From Vibrio sp. CDRSL-10 TSBA (GTDB lineage: Bacteria > Pseudomonadota > Gammaproteobacteria > Enterobacterales > Vibrionaceae), in the NCBI GenBank assembly GCA_039696685.1, contig CP155565.1:62001-126000 (forward strand): a DNA stretch of 64,000 bases, read 5' to 3'. Both the position numbers and the translations under genes were made by a program. Positions 47,290 through 57,742 of this stretch are shown piece by piece; positions within the stretch are counted from its first letter, which is position 1, and the number at the start of each line of letters is the position of its first letter. The notes beneath the pieces are model-generated. The model saw only the letters and a list, made by a program, of their open reading frames with translations. It was not told where the DNA came from and did no database searches.

Positions 47290-49212
47290 GTGAGACTTGA
47301 TGTGGAGCAACAATCCAAATTAGACAGCGTTCGAGCTGATTACAACGTTCATTACTGGAGCCAGGGTTTTTTTGGCATTGACGACCATGGCGAAGTGTAT
47401 GTTTCACCCCGTAAAGACGGAGCTCATCCCACTCAGTTGAGTTCTATTGTAAAGCAACTAGAAGCGCGTAATTTGAATTTGCCGGTATTGGTGCGTTTTC
47501 CGCAAATCCTGCATCAGCGTGTTCACAACATTTGTGACGCGTTTAACCAGGCGATTGAAGAGTACGATTACCCGAACAAATATCTGCTGGTTTACCCGAT
47601 TAAAGTGAACCAGCAAAAAGAAGTGGTTGATGAAATCCTTGCCAGCCAGGCAGAGCTGGAGACCAAGCAGCTCGGTCTGGAAGCGGGCAGTAAGCCGGAG
47701 CTTCTGGCGGTGTTGGCTATGGCACAGCAAGCCAGTTCGGTGATTGTATGTAACGGTTACAAAGACCGTGAGTACATGCGTTTGGCACTGATCGGTGAAA
47801 AACTGGGTCACAAAGTGTTCATCGTGCTGGAGAAGCTGTCTGAGCTGGATCTGGTTCTGAAAGAGGCTAAAAGTCTGGGTGTGAAACCACGCCTGGGTCT
47901 GCGTATTCGTCTCGCTTCTCAGGGCGCGGGCAAGTGGCAGTCGAGCGGTGGCGACAAATCTAAGTTTGGTCTGGCGGCGGCTCAGGTGCTGAGTGTGATT
48001 GAACGCCTGAAACAGGAACAGCAGCTGGACGCGCTACAGTTGGTGCATTTCCACCTTGGTTCGCAAATGGCGAATATTCGCGACGTGCGTAATGGTGTGA
48101 ATGAATCGGCTCGCTTCTACTGCGAACTGCGTGAGCTGGGTGCACAGATCCAGTACTTCGATGTGGGTGGCGGTTTGGCGGTGGATTACGATGGTACCCG
48201 CAGTCAGTCATCGAACTCGATGAACTACGGTTTGCTGGAGTACGCCCGTAACATCGTTAACACAGTTGGTGACGTGTGTACTTTGTACAACCAGCCGATG
48301 CCGACTATTATCTCGGAATCCGGTCGTTCAGTAACGGCGCATCACGCGGTGCTGATTACTAACGTGATTGGTGCAGAGTCGTACCAGCCTGAAGCGATTG
48401 AAGCGCCGGAAGAGGACGCCCCGATTCTGCTGCAAAACATGTGGCGCAGTTGGGAAAACCTGAGCGAAGGCAGTGATGCCCGTGCTCTGATTGAGCTGTT
48501 TAACGATACACAAAGTGATTTGTCCGAAGCGCACAGCCTGTTTGCAACCGGCGTGATCAATTTGCAGCACCGGGCTTGGGTGGAGCAGCTGTCACTGCGT
48601 ATCTATCATGAACTGCGTCAGAAGATGAGCACCAAAAACCGTTTCCATCGTCCAATCCTGGATGAGCTGCAGAACCGACTGGCCGATAAGTTCTTCGTCA
48701 ACTTCTCGCTGTTCCAGTCGCTGCCGGATGCATGGGGTATCGACCAGGTGTTTCCGGTCCTGCCGCTGTCAGGTCTGGAAAACATGGCTGATCGCCGCGC
48801 GGTGATGCTGGATATCACCTGTGACTCGGACGGCGCTGTGGAGCAGTACGTAGAAGGTCAGGGGATTGAAACCACTCTGCCGGTACCGGCCTGGAACAAA
48901 GATCAGCCTTACCTGATGGGCTTCTTCCTGGTGGGTGCGTACCAGGAGATCCTGGGCGACATGCATAACCTGTTTGGTGATACCCACAGTGTGGTGGTGA
49001 ACATTACCGACCAAGGCGAGTCAGACATTACCTTCGTCAATGAGGGGGATACGGTCGAAGACATGATGCGTTACGTACATATTGATGTGGATGCAATTCG
49101 CACCAATTATCGCCAGCTGGTAAGTCAGCGAGTGGCGGAGCAGGAACAAGAAACCGTTCTGGCCGAACTGGAACAGGGCCTGAATGGTTATACTTATCTA
49201 GAGGATTTTTAA
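47290..49212 (+). CDS. speA: Biosynthetic arginine decarboxylase
   Basis: 640 residues, usual SpeA length. It makes agmatine from arginine. The PLP Lys is in [15 protein letters not shown]; other marks are [53 protein letters not shown] and the C-terminal substrate Cys/Asp region [17 protein letters not shown] 47290 gives [12 protein letters not shown], the common vibrio start. Followed one base later by speB. Confidence 0.95.
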   Translation: MRLDVEQQSKLDSVRADYNVHYWSQGFFGIDDHGEVYVSPRKDGAHPTQLSSIVKQLEARNLNLPVLVRFPQILHQRVHNICDAFNQAIEEYDYPNKYLLVYPIKVNQQKEVVDEILASQAELETKQLGLEAGSKPELLAVLAMAQQASSVIVCNGYKDREYMRLALIGEKLGHKVFIVLEKLSELDLVLKEAKSLGVKPRLGLRIRLASQGAGKWQSSGGDKSKFGLAAAQVLSVIERLKQEQQLDALQLVHFHLGSQMANIRDVRNGVNESARFYCELRELGAQIQYFDVGGGLAVDYDGTRSQSSNSMNYGLLEYARNIVNTVGDVCTLYNQPMPTIISESGRSVTAHHAVLITNVIGAESYQPEAIEAPEEDAPILLQNMWRSWENLSEGSDARALIELFNDTQSDLSEAHSLFATGVINLQHRAWVEQLSLRIYHELRQKMSTKNRFHRPILDELQNRLADKFFVNFSLFQSLPDAWGIDQVFPVLPLSGLENMADRRAVMLDITCDSDGAVEQYVEGQGIETTLPVPAWNKDQPYLMGFFLVGAYQEILGDMHNLFGDTHSVVVNITDQGESDITFVNEGDTVEDMMRYVHIDVDAIRTNYRQLVSQRVAEQEQETVLAELEQGLNGYTYLEDF

Positions 49213-50142
49213 ATGAATGATTTGTTTACTAAAACTGATTATTCACTCTACTCCAACGCGATGACTTTTGTGCGTCGTCCGTACCAGCGTGATCCGCTGG
49301 AAACAGACGCCGATGTCGTCGTGCTGGGTGTACCGTTGGATATGGCAACGTCAGGCCGTCCCGGTGCGCGCATGGGGCCGGATGCGATTCGTCGCGCTTC
49401 GGTTAACCTGGCGTGGGAAGGCAAGAAGTTCCCGTGGGATTTCAACCTGTTCAAGCGCATCAACGTGGTTGATGCCGGTGATTTGGTGTTTGATTGCGGC
49501 GATGCAGAAGACTTTACTTATCGTCTGGAAGCGGCCACCAATGAGATCCTCAAGAGCGGTAAAACCATGCTGGCGCTGGGTGGTGATCACTTTATCACGC
49601 TGCCGATTCTGCGTGCCTATGCCAAGCATCATGGTGAGATGGCGCTGATTCACTTCGACGCCCATACCGACACCTATGCCAATGGCAGCGCCTATGATCA
49701 CGGCACCATGTTCTACCATGCGCCGAAGGAAGGATTGATTTCTCCTCGTCATTCAGTGCAGATCGGTATTCGTACTGAGTACAAGCAGGAAGGTCATGGC
49801 TTCAACGTGATCAATGCGATGCAGGCCAACGACATGGCGGTGGATGAAATTGTCGGTCAGATCAAACACATTATCGGTGATAAGCCGGTTTATCTGACGT
49901 TTGACATCGATTGTCTTGACCCGGCGTTCGCACCGGGTACCGGTACGCCGGTATGCGGCGGACTGACTTCAGACAAAATCCTGAAAATCATCCGTGCGCT
50001 GAAAGGCATTAATCTGGTCGGTATGGATGTGGTTGAAGTGTCTCCGCCATACGATCAGAGTGACCTGACCTCACTGGCTGGCGCAACTATCGCGCTGGAA
50101 CTGCTTTACGTTTGGGCATCCAATAAGTCTGACGACGAATAA
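49213..50142 (+). CDS. speB: Agmatinase
   Basis: 309 residues of the arginase family. Mn-binding motifs: [19 protein letters not shown] and [18 protein letters not shown], all intact. It cuts agmatine to putrescine and urea, completing the pathway begun by SpeA. It starts directly after the speA stop, so the two are one operon, closed by the terminator at 50161. Confidence 0.95.
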   Translation: MNDLFTKTDYSLYSNAMTFVRRPYQRDPLETDADVVVLGVPLDMATSGRPGARMGPDAIRRASVNLAWEGKKFPWDFNLFKRINVVDAGDLVFDCGDAEDFTYRLEAATNEILKSGKTMLALGGDHFITLPILRAYAKHHGEMALIHFDAHTDTYANGSAYDHGTMFYHAPKEGLISPRHSVQIGIRTEYKQEGHGFNVINAMQANDMAVDEIVGQIKHIIGDKPVYLTFDIDCLDPAFAPGTGTPVCGGLTSDKILKIIRALKGINLVGMDVVEVSPPYDQSDLTSLAGATIALELLYVWASNKSDDE

Positions 50143-50160
50143 CGGTAATCAGCAAATCAA

Positions 50161-50187
50161 AACCGAGGCTTGCCCTCGGTTTTTTTA
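50161..50187 (+). terminator. Terminator after speB
   Basis: AACCGAGG and CCTCGGTT pair over CTTGC, followed by six T. Confidence 0.9.
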
Positions 50188-50225
50188 CGCCTGCGTTTCG
50201 GTGGCCGTGTCGCTTCTGCAACGCG

Positions 50226-50280
50226 CTGAGCTTAAGCTTTGAACGTAAGCCCTGAATGTAAGCCTTGAACTTAAGCGCTG
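50226..50280 (-). repeat. 12-14 bp array seeded by the Lrp gene end
   Basis: On the plus strand TTGAACTTAAGCG (holding the stop, TTA at 50271-50273) repeats leftward as CTGAATGTAAGCC, TGAACGTAAGCC and CTGAGCTTAAGCTT. Four copies; the first is coding. Confidence 0.8.
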
Positions 50281-50757
50281 ATATCCTCGTCGCAGACCGG
50301 TACGTAGAGGCTTTTTTTCGGCGTATCCAATACCACGTTGGTGGTGACTCGTTTGATCTGCGGATAAAGTTGCATCAGCTGCTCGATAAAGGCGTCATAA
50401 GCCCGGGTATCGGGCGCGGTGATCACCAGCATCAGGTCGACATGGCCGGTGACGTAGAACACTTGCTGCACAGTATTCTGTCCTTCCGCCCAGCGTTTGA
50501 AGCGGCTCAGTACAGCGTAGTTATCACGGTCAATCTCAACCCCGGCCAGGAAACGTCATGTTATGGCTGGTCACTGCCGGATCGACAATCGCCACTTCAG
50601 CCTGGATTATCCCTTCTTCACGCAGTTTTTTTATCCGACGCTGTACCGCTGAGGCGGACAGACCAACCTGCTCGGCAATCACATCTGCCGCCAGGCGGCA
50701 ATTACGCTGCATCAGTTCGAGAATTTTCTGATCAAACGCATCCAGTGGGGAACTCAT
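50271..50757 (-). CDS. Lrp/AsnC-family regulator (frameshifted)
   Basis: About 161 residues after repair. From ATG 50757 the helix-turn-helix reads LDAFDQKILELMQRNCRLAA and VGLSASAVQRRIKKLREEGI. The frame breaks at GAAAC 50550-50554; removing one base gives SHNMTFLAGVEIDRDNYAVL and joins the RAM effector domain (VFYVTGHVDLMLVITAPDTRAYDAF). It diverges from a PLP-dependent sulphur-amino-acid enzyme and probably controls it in response to an amino acid. Confidence 0.87.
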
Positions 50758-50768
50758 AGTCATCCTTG

Positions 50769-50804
50769 TGCGGTTTAGCCGCATCATTGACCGCAAAAAT
50801 GCGG
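50769..50804. promoter_or_regulatory. Paired GC-rich dyads between Lrp and the PLP lyase
   Basis: TGCGG-TTTAG-CCGCA (50769-50783) and CCGCAAAAATGCGG (50791-50804) share the CCGCA/TGCGG arms and lie next to the Lrp start; likely Lrp-type operators. Confidence 0.5.
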
Positions 50805-50910
50805 CGATTGTGCATCTTGGCGGCTAGGATAGCCGATTTTTGTTCGCCAATCGAATTGACAATGGTGACCAACCACCGATCTAAGCCCGTGTAAAAGGAA
50901 ATGAGTAATT

Positions 50911-52140
50911 ATGCACTATCATGATGCTGACCAGACTGAACCAGAGACCTATGCTCCGCAGACTCAGGCGTTGCATGCTATGTTGCAGGCCGACCCGGTT
51001 CATCAGGCGATCGCGCCGAGTATCGTCATGTCAGTCAATCACAGTTTCAGTCCGGAAAGTGGTGCATTTTCGGCCTGCGGACTGGATGACATTGCGGATG
51101 CGCCTTACCTGTATGCCGGGTGGACCAATCCTACGGTACGCCTTTTAGAACAAAGGCTGGTGGTGCTGGAACATGCAGAAGAAGCCCTGGCTACCGCTAC
51201 CGGTATGGCGGCCGCTTCCGGTCTGTTCCTCTCGGTGCTCAAAGCAGGCGATCACCTGATAGTCAGTGATATGTGTTACGCCGCCGTGTATGAATTTGCT
51301 ACTCAGGTGCTGCCCGGATTTGGGATTGAAGTGTCGGTCGTGAATACTGAATGCACCAATAATGTGCAACAGGCACTTAAAAAGAACACCAAATTAGTGC
51401 ATATTGAGACCCCGAGTAATCCTTTGCTTCGCTTGACCGATATTGGCGCGCTGGCGCAGTGTCTGAAATCTCACGGAGTACTGCTCAGTGTCGATAGCAC
51501 GTTTTCTACCCCGGTTGTGACCCGTCCACTGGATCTGGGGGCGGACTTTGTCATCCACTCGCTGACCAAATTCATCAATGGTCATGGCGATGTGCTGGGC
51601 GGCTGTATCCTGGGCAGCAAAGCGCTGTTGTCGCCAATCAGAGCGATGGCAGGCGTTTATCTGGGCGCGACACTGTCGGCGCAGAGTGCCTGGCTGATTA
51701 TGCGCGGGATGGAGACGCTTTACCCGCGGATGAAAACCTTGTGTGATTCCGCGTTACAGATCGCTCAGTGGCTGGAAAGTCATCCGCGTGTAGCACGCGT
51801 TTTATACCCCGGATTGGCCTCTCACCAGCAATTTAGTCTGGCGCAACGTCAAATGGATCATTTTGGCGGCATTATTGCATTCCAGGTCGATGACATTGAT
51901 TTGATCGAGCAGCGTTTTGCCCATGAATCAGCGCTTTTTTACTACGCTTATTCTATTGGTCATCAGCGCAGCCTGGCTGTGGTAATGAGAACCGACGACT
52001 TAGATGCGTCAACTTACCGGTTTACGCCGCAGCAAAAAGCCGATTTTTGTCGCGATGCCGGACAAGGCGTGGTGAGACTTTCGATTGGCCTGGAGGCCGC
52101 GGAAGATTTAATTCGGGACTTGCAGCGTTTACTCAGGTAG
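50911..52140 (+). CDS. Cys/Met-metabolism PLP-dependent enzyme
   Basis: 409 residues of the gamma-lyase/synthase family. PLP-binding marks: TATGMAAASGLFLSVLKAGD, the phosphate Tyr-x-Arg equivalent in YAGWTNPTVRLLEQRL, VDSTFSTPVVTRPLDLGADF and the Schiff-base Lys in HSLTKFINGHGDVLGG. It could be methionine gamma-lyase or a cystathionine enzyme; the sequence alone does not decide. A divergent Lrp-type regulator resembles arrangements seen for methionine gamma-lyase genes. Confidence 0.85.
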   Translation: MHYHDADQTEPETYAPQTQALHAMLQADPVHQAIAPSIVMSVNHSFSPESGAFSACGLDDIADAPYLYAGWTNPTVRLLEQRLVVLEHAEEALATATGMAAASGLFLSVLKAGDHLIVSDMCYAAVYEFATQVLPGFGIEVSVVNTECTNNVQQALKKNTKLVHIETPSNPLLRLTDIGALAQCLKSHGVLLSVDSTFSTPVVTRPLDLGADFVIHSLTKFINGHGDVLGGCILGSKALLSPIRAMAGVYLGATLSAQSAWLIMRGMETLYPRMKTLCDSALQIAQWLESHPRVARVLYPGLASHQQFSLAQRQMDHFGGIIAFQVDDIDLIEQRFAHESALFYYAYSIGHQRSLAVVMRTDDLDASTYRFTPQQKADFCRDAGQGVVRLSIGLEAAEDLIRDLQRLLR

Positions 52141-52312
52141 TGGTTGCATATTTATACCATACTGTTGGTTATAAATTCGAAAAGTTGGTGGAACTCGGCG
52201 ATAAAATATCGCATTATCTGCAAGACGTTAATGTCAGTCACATTTGTGTCGTCAGACAGCGTTTTTGTCATAGGACGAACGACAAAATAACAAGATCTAC
52301 ATAAGGGATAAT

Positions 52313-53122
52313 ATGAAAAAGTTCATTAAATCTTCTGCAGCCGGGCTGCTTTTCGCTTGCTCTCTGTTAGGTGCCTCTCAGGCTTCTGCGGCGGAGTCTG
52401 CGCTGGAAAACATTTTAAATACAGGTGAACTTAAAGTCTGTTTCGATGCGGGTTATATGCCGTTCGAAATGAAAACCAAAGATGGTCGTTACATTGGCTT
52501 TGATATCGATATTGCCAAGTACATGGCACGTTCGATGGGCGTCAAATTTACTCCGGTTAACACAGCATGGGATGGCATCATTCCTGCGATGCAAACCGGT
52601 AAATGTGACATCATTATGGCGGGTATGACGGTAACAGCGGAACGTAACCTGAAAGTGAACTTTGCCACGCCATACATCGTTATCGGTCAGTCAGTGGTGT
52701 TATCGCCAAAACTGGAAGGTAAAGTCACCAGCTACAAAGATCTGAATGATCCGAAATACACCATCGCCACCAAGCTGGGTACGACAGGTGCTGAAGCGGC
52801 GAAGAAATACGTACCAAACGCGAAGCTTGATCTGTATGACACGGAAGTGGATGCTGTGCTGCAGGTTGTTAACGGCAAAGCGGATGCCTTCGTTTATGAC
52901 TTGCCTTACAACGCGATTTACAGTGCGCAGAACAAGGGCAAAGTGGTGCACCTGGAAAAACCGTTTACCTATGAGCCACTGGGTTGGGCAATCCGTCAGG
53001 ATGACCCGAACTTCCTGAACTTCCTGAACAACTACCTGCGCCAGATTCAGGGCGACGGTACCTATGATCGTATCTACGATAAGTGGTTCAAGAGTGACAG
53101 CTGGCTGAGTGACGTACAGTAA
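52313..53122 (+). CDS. Amino-acid ABC transporter substrate-binding protein
   Basis: 269 residues. Signal peptide (MKKFIKSSAAGLLFACSLLG), then family-3 binding-protein motifs: GYMPFEMKTKDGRYIGFDID, MAGMTVTAERNLKVNFATPY, GTTGAEAAKKYVPNAKL, DGTYDRIYDKWF. It feeds the permease and ATPase genes that follow. The hairpin at 53145 after its stop probably limits read-through so that the binding protein is made in excess. Confidence 0.9.
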   Translation: MKKFIKSSAAGLLFACSLLGASQASAAESALENILNTGELKVCFDAGYMPFEMKTKDGRYIGFDIDIAKYMARSMGVKFTPVNTAWDGIIPAMQTGKCDIIMAGMTVTAERNLKVNFATPYIVIGQSVVLSPKLEGKVTSYKDLNDPKYTIATKLGTTGAEAAKKYVPNAKLDLYDTEVDAVLQVVNGKADAFVYDLPYNAIYSAQNKGKVVHLEKPFTYEPLGWAIRQDDPNFLNFLNNYLRQIQGDGTYDRIYDKWFKSDSWLSDVQ

Positions 53123-53144
53123 ACCTAGTCACTTAAATTGCCAA

Positions 53145-53169
53145 AGCCGGGCAGCACGACTGCCCGGTT
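53145..53169 (+). terminator. Intra-operon attenuating hairpin
   Basis: AGCCGGGCAG and CTGCCCGGTT pair over CACGA; only a short T stretch follows, typical of partial termination after a binding-protein gene. Confidence 0.65.
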
Positions 53170-53194
53170 CATTCCAAGAATAAAGAGAATCTGA

Positions 53195-54142
53195 GTGATG
53201 CAGTCAAAATCCTCAAATTGGGTCGGACATCTTATTTATGGTCTGATCATGCTAATGCTGGTCAGCGCGGTGTATTTTTCCGGGCGCAGCATTAATTACA
53301 ACTGGCACTGGGATCGCTTGTGGCCATACGTCATCAATACCGAAATGCAGGAGATTCGTGCAACCGGTGATGGCACCGCAAGCATCAAAGACGGCCAGTT
53401 AGTCATAGAATTCGATAACCAGGCTTCGCCACAGGTTATCACCGATTACACTCAACTGATGGTGGGTGAGGGCGACCTTATCTTCCAGGGCGATACCGTT
53501 GCCAAACTCAACGAGTGGCAATTCGGCCCGATTGCGACCGGGTTGTGGGTCACGATAGAAATTTCGTTTATTTCATTGATATTCGCCGTGATTCTCGGGC
53601 TGATATTCGGCCTGATGCGGGTGTCTAAAAACCTTACGGTGCGCAATCTTGCCATTACCTATGTGGAATTAATCCGCGGCACGCCGTTACTGGTACAAAT
53701 TTTCATTGTTTACTTCTTTATCGGCACAGTGCTTGATTTCGAGCGCTTTACTGCCGGTGTGGTGGCGTTGTCGGTATTTACCGGGGCTTACGTTGCAGAG
53801 ATTGTGCGTGCCGGTATTCAGGCTATCCCAAGTGGACAGATGGAAGCGGCCCGTTCACTGGGCATGACCTATCCGAAAGCGATGCGTTATGTCATTTTGC
53901 CTCAGGCATTGAAGCGCACTCTGCCGCCACTTGCTGGTCAGTTTATCAACCTGATCAAAGACTCTTCACTGGTTTCAGTGATTTCCATCACCGACCTGAC
54001 CAAGGCCGGACGTGAAGTGGTCAGCGGCAGTTTTGCGCCATTTGAAGTCTGGTTTACGGTAGCGGCACTTTACCTGGTGGTCACCGGGACCCTGTCGTGG
54101 GCTATCCAACGTTTAGAGAAGAGGTTATCGGCCAGTGACTAG
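53195..54142 (+). CDS. Amino-acid ABC transporter permease
   Basis: 315 residues. A periplasmic insert of about 90 residues follows the first membrane segment; the permease core has the family pattern (ITYVELIRGTPLLVQIFIVY) and the EAA loop (QMEAARSLGMTYPKAMRYVI). It probably forms a homodimer because only one permease gene is present. Its end overlaps the ATPase gene by eight bases. Confidence 0.9.
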   Translation: MMQSKSSNWVGHLIYGLIMLMLVSAVYFSGRSINYNWHWDRLWPYVINTEMQEIRATGDGTASIKDGQLVIEFDNQASPQVITDYTQLMVGEGDLIFQGDTVAKLNEWQFGPIATGLWVTIEISFISLIFAVILGLIFGLMRVSKNLTVRNLAITYVELIRGTPLLVQIFIVYFFIGTVLDFERFTAGVVALSVFTGAYVAEIVRAGIQAIPSGQMEAARSLGMTYPKAMRYVILPQALKRTLPPLAGQFINLIKDSSLVSVISITDLTKAGREVVSGSFAPFEVWFTVAALYLVVTGTLSWAIQRLEKRLSASD

Positions 54143-54888
54143 TGAATACAACGGCGAAGATATGGTCTACGCCAGCGAAGTCGACAAATATTATCCGAAC
54201 GGATGCCACGCACTTAAGTCAGTCTCCGCCACGGTAAAACGAGGTGAAGTGGTCGCGATCATTGGTCCGTCCGGCTCTGGTAAATCGACCTTCTTACGCA
54301 CACTCAATCAGCTGGAAGAGATTTCTTCCGGCACCATCATAGTGGATGGGTTTGATATGTATGCGAAGTCGACGGATATCAACGTACTGCGTCAGAAACG
54401 TCGGCATGGTGTTCCAGAGCTTCAATTTGTTTCCGCACATGACGGCATTACAAAATGTGATGCTGGCACCGCTTAAAGTGGCCAAGCGCCAGAACAGCGA
54501 TGTCATGGTGGATTCCAAACATCTGCTTAAGCGGGTGGGTCTGGAAGATCGCATGAACAACTACCCGTCGCATCTGTCCGGTGGTCAGCAGCAGCGTGTG
54601 GCGATTGCCCGCGCGTTAGCGATGAAGCCTGACCTGATGTTGTTCGATGAGCCGACATCGGCACTGGACCCGGAAATGGTGGGTGAAGTGCTGGATGTGA
54701 TTAAAGGCCTGGCGAAAGAAGGCATGACCATGGTGATCGTGACCCACGAAATGGGCTTTGCCCGTGAAGTGGCGGATCGTGTTCTGTTTATGGAAGAGGG
54801 TAAGCTGCTGGTGGACGACCAACCAAAAGCGGTGTTTGATGACCCTCAGCATCCGCGTCTTAAGCAGTTCCTGGCCAAGGTGCTGTGA
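54135..54888 (+). CDS. Amino-acid ABC transporter ATPase, GlnQ-like (frameshifted)
   Basis: About 250 residues after repair. Walker [14 protein letters not shown]-loop [20 protein letters not shown], signature [16 protein letters not shown], Walker [20 protein letters not shown], and the switch His in [16 protein letters not shown]. The frame breaks at GAAAC 54395-54399; removing one A gives [12 protein letters not shown]. Last gene of the operon, followed by a terminator. Confidence 0.92.
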
Positions 54889-55344
54889 CGTTTTATTCGT
54901 CCATACCTGATACTTTTGCGGACAGATTATAGTTTGTAACCATTTGCCGGGAAATAATCGCAAACCGAGCCTCACCAGGCTCGGTTTTTTGTTATCCAAA
55001 GCACACTTTCTGTGCCATAGCCTGAATTTTAGCCCGCTTTGGCGCATGATTTCACACAGTTTCAGGTGGATTGTAACGATCATTTACAGCTGCGTAAGGC
55101 TAAGTAAAGAACACTGCCTTAGCGGGTGACTCGGGTACAATAAACACCTCAATGCCCGGCCCCGATGGACGTACGCTGTACTGATTTTACAGGCGTAGCG
55201 AGTCATCGTATTGGCGCAAACATTTCTGGTTGTGGTGCGGGTCATCATGTTGTCAGCACCACAATCAAAAGCCCGATAACCTGATTCTCAGGTGGCTGGC
55301 AGTACTACAACGTTAATCAATATTAATGGTTCTGGATGCGGGTT
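54889..55344 (+). other. Region between the ABC operon and the carboxypeptidase gene
   Basis: 456 bp. After the terminator at 54962 it holds a TGTGGTGC / GCACCACA inverted repeat (55231-55263) before the carboxypeptidase gene. No gene recognised. Confidence 0.5.
54962..54990 (+). terminator. Terminator after the amino-acid ABC operon
   Basis: AAACCGAGCCT and AGGCTCGGTTT pair over CACC with a T run. Confidence 0.9.
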
Positions 55345-56517
55345 ATGAAAACAACTGGATGGATGGTCGCCATTTCTGCGACCGGTATGAGCTTATTTTC
55401 TGCATGGGCGACGGCCGAGCCGATCGTGATTCCCAATCCGCCGCAATTGTCTGCCAAAGGGTATGTGCTGATGGATTATCACACCGGGCAAGTCCTGGTT
55501 GAGCACAATGGCAATCAAAAAATGAACCCGGCTAGTTTGACCAAGCTGATGACGTCTTATGTCGCTGGTCAGGAGATGAAAAGCGGAAAAATTTCCGCCA
55601 ATGATAATGTCACCATCAGCGAACATGCCTGGGCCAAAAACTTCCCCGATTCTTCCAAAATGTTTATTGAGGTCGGGACCAGCGTCAACATGATGGATCT
55701 CTACCGCGGTTTGATTGTCCAGTCCGGCAATGATGCCAGTGTAGCGATTGCGGAACATGTGGCAGGGTCGGAAAGCGGCTTTGTTGATTTGATGAACTCA
55801 TGGGCGCAGCGACTGGGCCTGAATAATACCGCCTTTACCAACCCGCACGGGCTGGACAGCGATGGTCTCTACACCACGCCGTATGATATTGCTAAGCTGG
55901 CTCAGGCGATTATCCGTGATTTGCCGGATATTTATCCGCTGTATAGCGAAACGTCTTTTACCTACAACGGTATCACGCAGTATAACCGTAATGGTCTGTT
56001 GCATGACCGTAGTATGAACGTGGATGGGATGAAAACCGGTTATACCAGTGGTGCGGGCTACAGCCTGGTGACGTCGGCCACCAACGGTAACATGCGCCTT
56101 ATCTCTGCAGTCATGGGCTCGGGCAGTCAGAAAGGACGGGAGTCGGACAGCAAACAGTTGTTGAGTTATGGTTTTCGTTTTTTTGAAACCGTGGCTCCTC
56201 ATCAACAAGGTGAAGCGCTTGAACAGGCGCCTATCTGGATGGGAGAGAAAAGCACTGTAGCGGTCGGTGTGCCGCAAACCACATACATTACGGTCATGAA
56301 AGGCGAGCTGGCGCAGCTCAGCGGCCTGATTGAAATGGATAACGAGTTAGAGGCTCCCATCGAACAAGGGCAGGTTGTGGGCAAAGTGGTGTATCAGGTC
56401 GATGGCCGCAGTGTGGGAGAATCACCTTTGGTTGCACTTGAAAGCGTGCAAAAAGGCAGTTGGTTCAGCCAGGCTATGGACTGGATTAAGCGTTTGTTTG
56501 CCAGTCTGTTCTCCTGA
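55345..56517 (+). CDS. D-alanyl-D-alanine carboxypeptidase (PBP5/6 type)
   Basis: 390 residues. Signal peptide, then the penicillin-binding motifs SLTK (in NPASLTKLMTSYVAG), SGN (VQSGNDASVAIAEHVAG) and KTG (DGMKTGYTSGAGYSLV). The C-terminal beta domain (YITVMKGELAQLSGLIEMDN) and an amphipathic membrane anchor (FSQAMDWIKRLFASLFS) complete a DacA/DacC-like protein that trims peptidoglycan pentapeptides in the periplasm. ATG 55345 has GGATG seven bases upstream; ATG 55336 is also in frame. Confidence 0.92.
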   Translation: MKTTGWMVAISATGMSLFSAWATAEPIVIPNPPQLSAKGYVLMDYHTGQVLVEHNGNQKMNPASLTKLMTSYVAGQEMKSGKISANDNVTISEHAWAKNFPDSSKMFIEVGTSVNMMDLYRGLIVQSGNDASVAIAEHVAGSESGFVDLMNSWAQRLGLNNTAFTNPHGLDSDGLYTTPYDIAKLAQAIIRDLPDIYPLYSETSFTYNGITQYNRNGLLHDRSMNVDGMKTGYTSGAGYSLVTSATNGNMRLISAVMGSGSQKGRESDSKQLLSYGFRFFETVAPHQQGEALEQAPIWMGEKSTVAVGVPQTTYITVMKGELAQLSGLIEMDNELEAPIEQGQVVGKVVYQVDGRSVGESPLVALESVQKGSWFSQAMDWIKRLFASLFS

Positions 56518-56545
56518 TTCTCTCTGTTGAAATGACGATGTTCTC

Positions 56546-56575
56546 AATGCCCGCGATTTGCGGGCATTACTTTTG
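56546..56575 (+). terminator. Terminator after the carboxypeptidase gene
   Basis: AATGCCCGC and GCGGGCATT pair over GATTT, then ACTTTT. Its right arm is also the first copy of the array at 56562. Confidence 0.8.
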
Positions 56576-56651
56576 GGGCATAGCTTTTTGGGGTATAGCT
56601 TTTTGTGGGCGTTACGTCTGCGGGTGTTACATTTGTGAGCATGACTTTTTG
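56562..56651 (+). repeat. 15-bp tandem array, six copies in strict register
   Basis: GGGCATTACTTTTGG, GGCATAGCTTTTTGG, GGTATAGCTTTTTGT, GGGCGTTACGTCTGC, GGGTGTTACATTTGT, GAGCATGACTTTTTG, each exactly 15 bp with no gaps. Confidence 0.9.
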
Positions 56652-56854
56652 TATGTTCCGGTTTCGGTGTGCGTACCGGCTTTGAACACATCGTCGCCAT
56701 CAGGTTATTTTGGTGACAAAGAGCTGACAATTAGGGCGATCTGGCTCGCAAACAGAGGCTTGCGGGGCAAACTCTGGACAGAAACTCACTTTCGATTGAC
56801 ATTGTGATTAACTGTTTTTGTCATTTTTATCGCATTGAGTTCAAGCGAGGAAAT

Positions 56855-57205
56855 ATGATGGAATTTGGCCCAGAAGATCGTCATGCTCTGTACGATATTT
56901 GGATGTCCCAAAAAGCAAAAATGCATTTAACCCAGATGGAAATGGCAAAACGACTGGGTGTCAGTCAGGTGGAATTTTCTAACCTATTACGCGGTAACGC
57001 TCCGCTGACCATGTCTTTTGTAACCACCTTCTGCCAGCATTTGCATGTTGAGCCTTACAATGTGCTGCCGACATTAAAAAGTAAGTTTACCTCCGGTGAG
57101 CATTTAGTGCGTTTGCAAAATCGTATTACTGTCGACGGTGAAATTCAACGCGTCCAGGTCGATGGTAACCAGGTCATTATCGAATATACCCATCTGTCTC
57201 ACTAG
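56855..57205 (+). CDS. Small XRE-family helix-turn-helix protein
   Basis: 116 residues. The helix-turn-helix covers about residues 20-60 (THxMEMAKRLGVSQVEFSN-like text: TQMEMAKRLGVSQVEFSNLL, RGNAPLTMSFVTTFCQHLHV), followed by a short beta-rich tail (LQNRITVDGEIQRVQVDGNQ). GCGAGG lies four to seven bases before ATG 56855/56858. No partner gene; probable DNA-binding regulator of unknown target. Confidence 0.7.
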   Translation: MMEFGPEDRHALYDIWMSQKAKMHLTQMEMAKRLGVSQVEFSNLLRGNAPLTMSFVTTFCQHLHVEPYNVLPTLKSKFTSGEHLVRLQNRITVDGEIQRVQVDGNQVIIEYTHLSH

Positions 57206-57742
57206 TCGCTCCGTTTCAGGCCTGTATCACGCGTGGGTCGTCACTTCACAACGGGGTTAAGCAATCCCGTATCCGCCGGGTATCAGCTCGTTGTTTAAGC
57301 GGGCGATATCCTTTCCTTACAGGCCTTATTCTGACGCTCTACACAATCATTTGTTCTTTAAAGTTAATAGTCTGCGTCCTGACAGGTGCTTGATGGCTGG
57401 CGGCTAAATATGCACAATGGTGCAATTAGTATCAATTCATTAAGAAGTAATAAGTCATAAAGAAGTAACAATTTATTAAGAATAAGCTGTCTTCGTTTGT
57501 TTATCCCATTTCGTTCTCTGTTTTTGATGCTGGCACCAAACGGTGGTTACCTGGCGGGATCGCCGATCCCGCAGCCTGTGCTGTCACTGCGTCCCTCCGG
57601 GCCGCGAAAGCGATGGTTGATTGCAACTGAGGCCGGTGTATTCAGCCGGTGTGATCTGCCTGCCGGCGGAGTGCCACCAATTCGGCATATTGTCATGACT
57701 TGGGTATATACTATTAATCTAACCTACTGAGATGATTTCGTT
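57206..57742 (+). other. Intergenic region before the aaeX-like gene
   Basis: 537 bp. It holds a tandem array (57437-57487) and a 19-bp palindrome GCGGGATCG-C-CGATCCCGC (57554-57572), a possible operator for the efflux operon. The open frame at 57497-57730 has no convincing protein features. Confidence 0.5.
57437..57487 (+). repeat. 18-bp tandem array, three copies
   Basis: TCATTAAGAAGTAATAAG (57437), TCATAAAGAAGTAACAAT (57455) and TTATTAAGAATAAGC (57473). Confidence 0.75.

Noticed and set aside
57497..57730. 77-codon open frame before the aaeX-like gene
   Set aside because: Crosses a palindrome and has no start signal or protein-like pattern.
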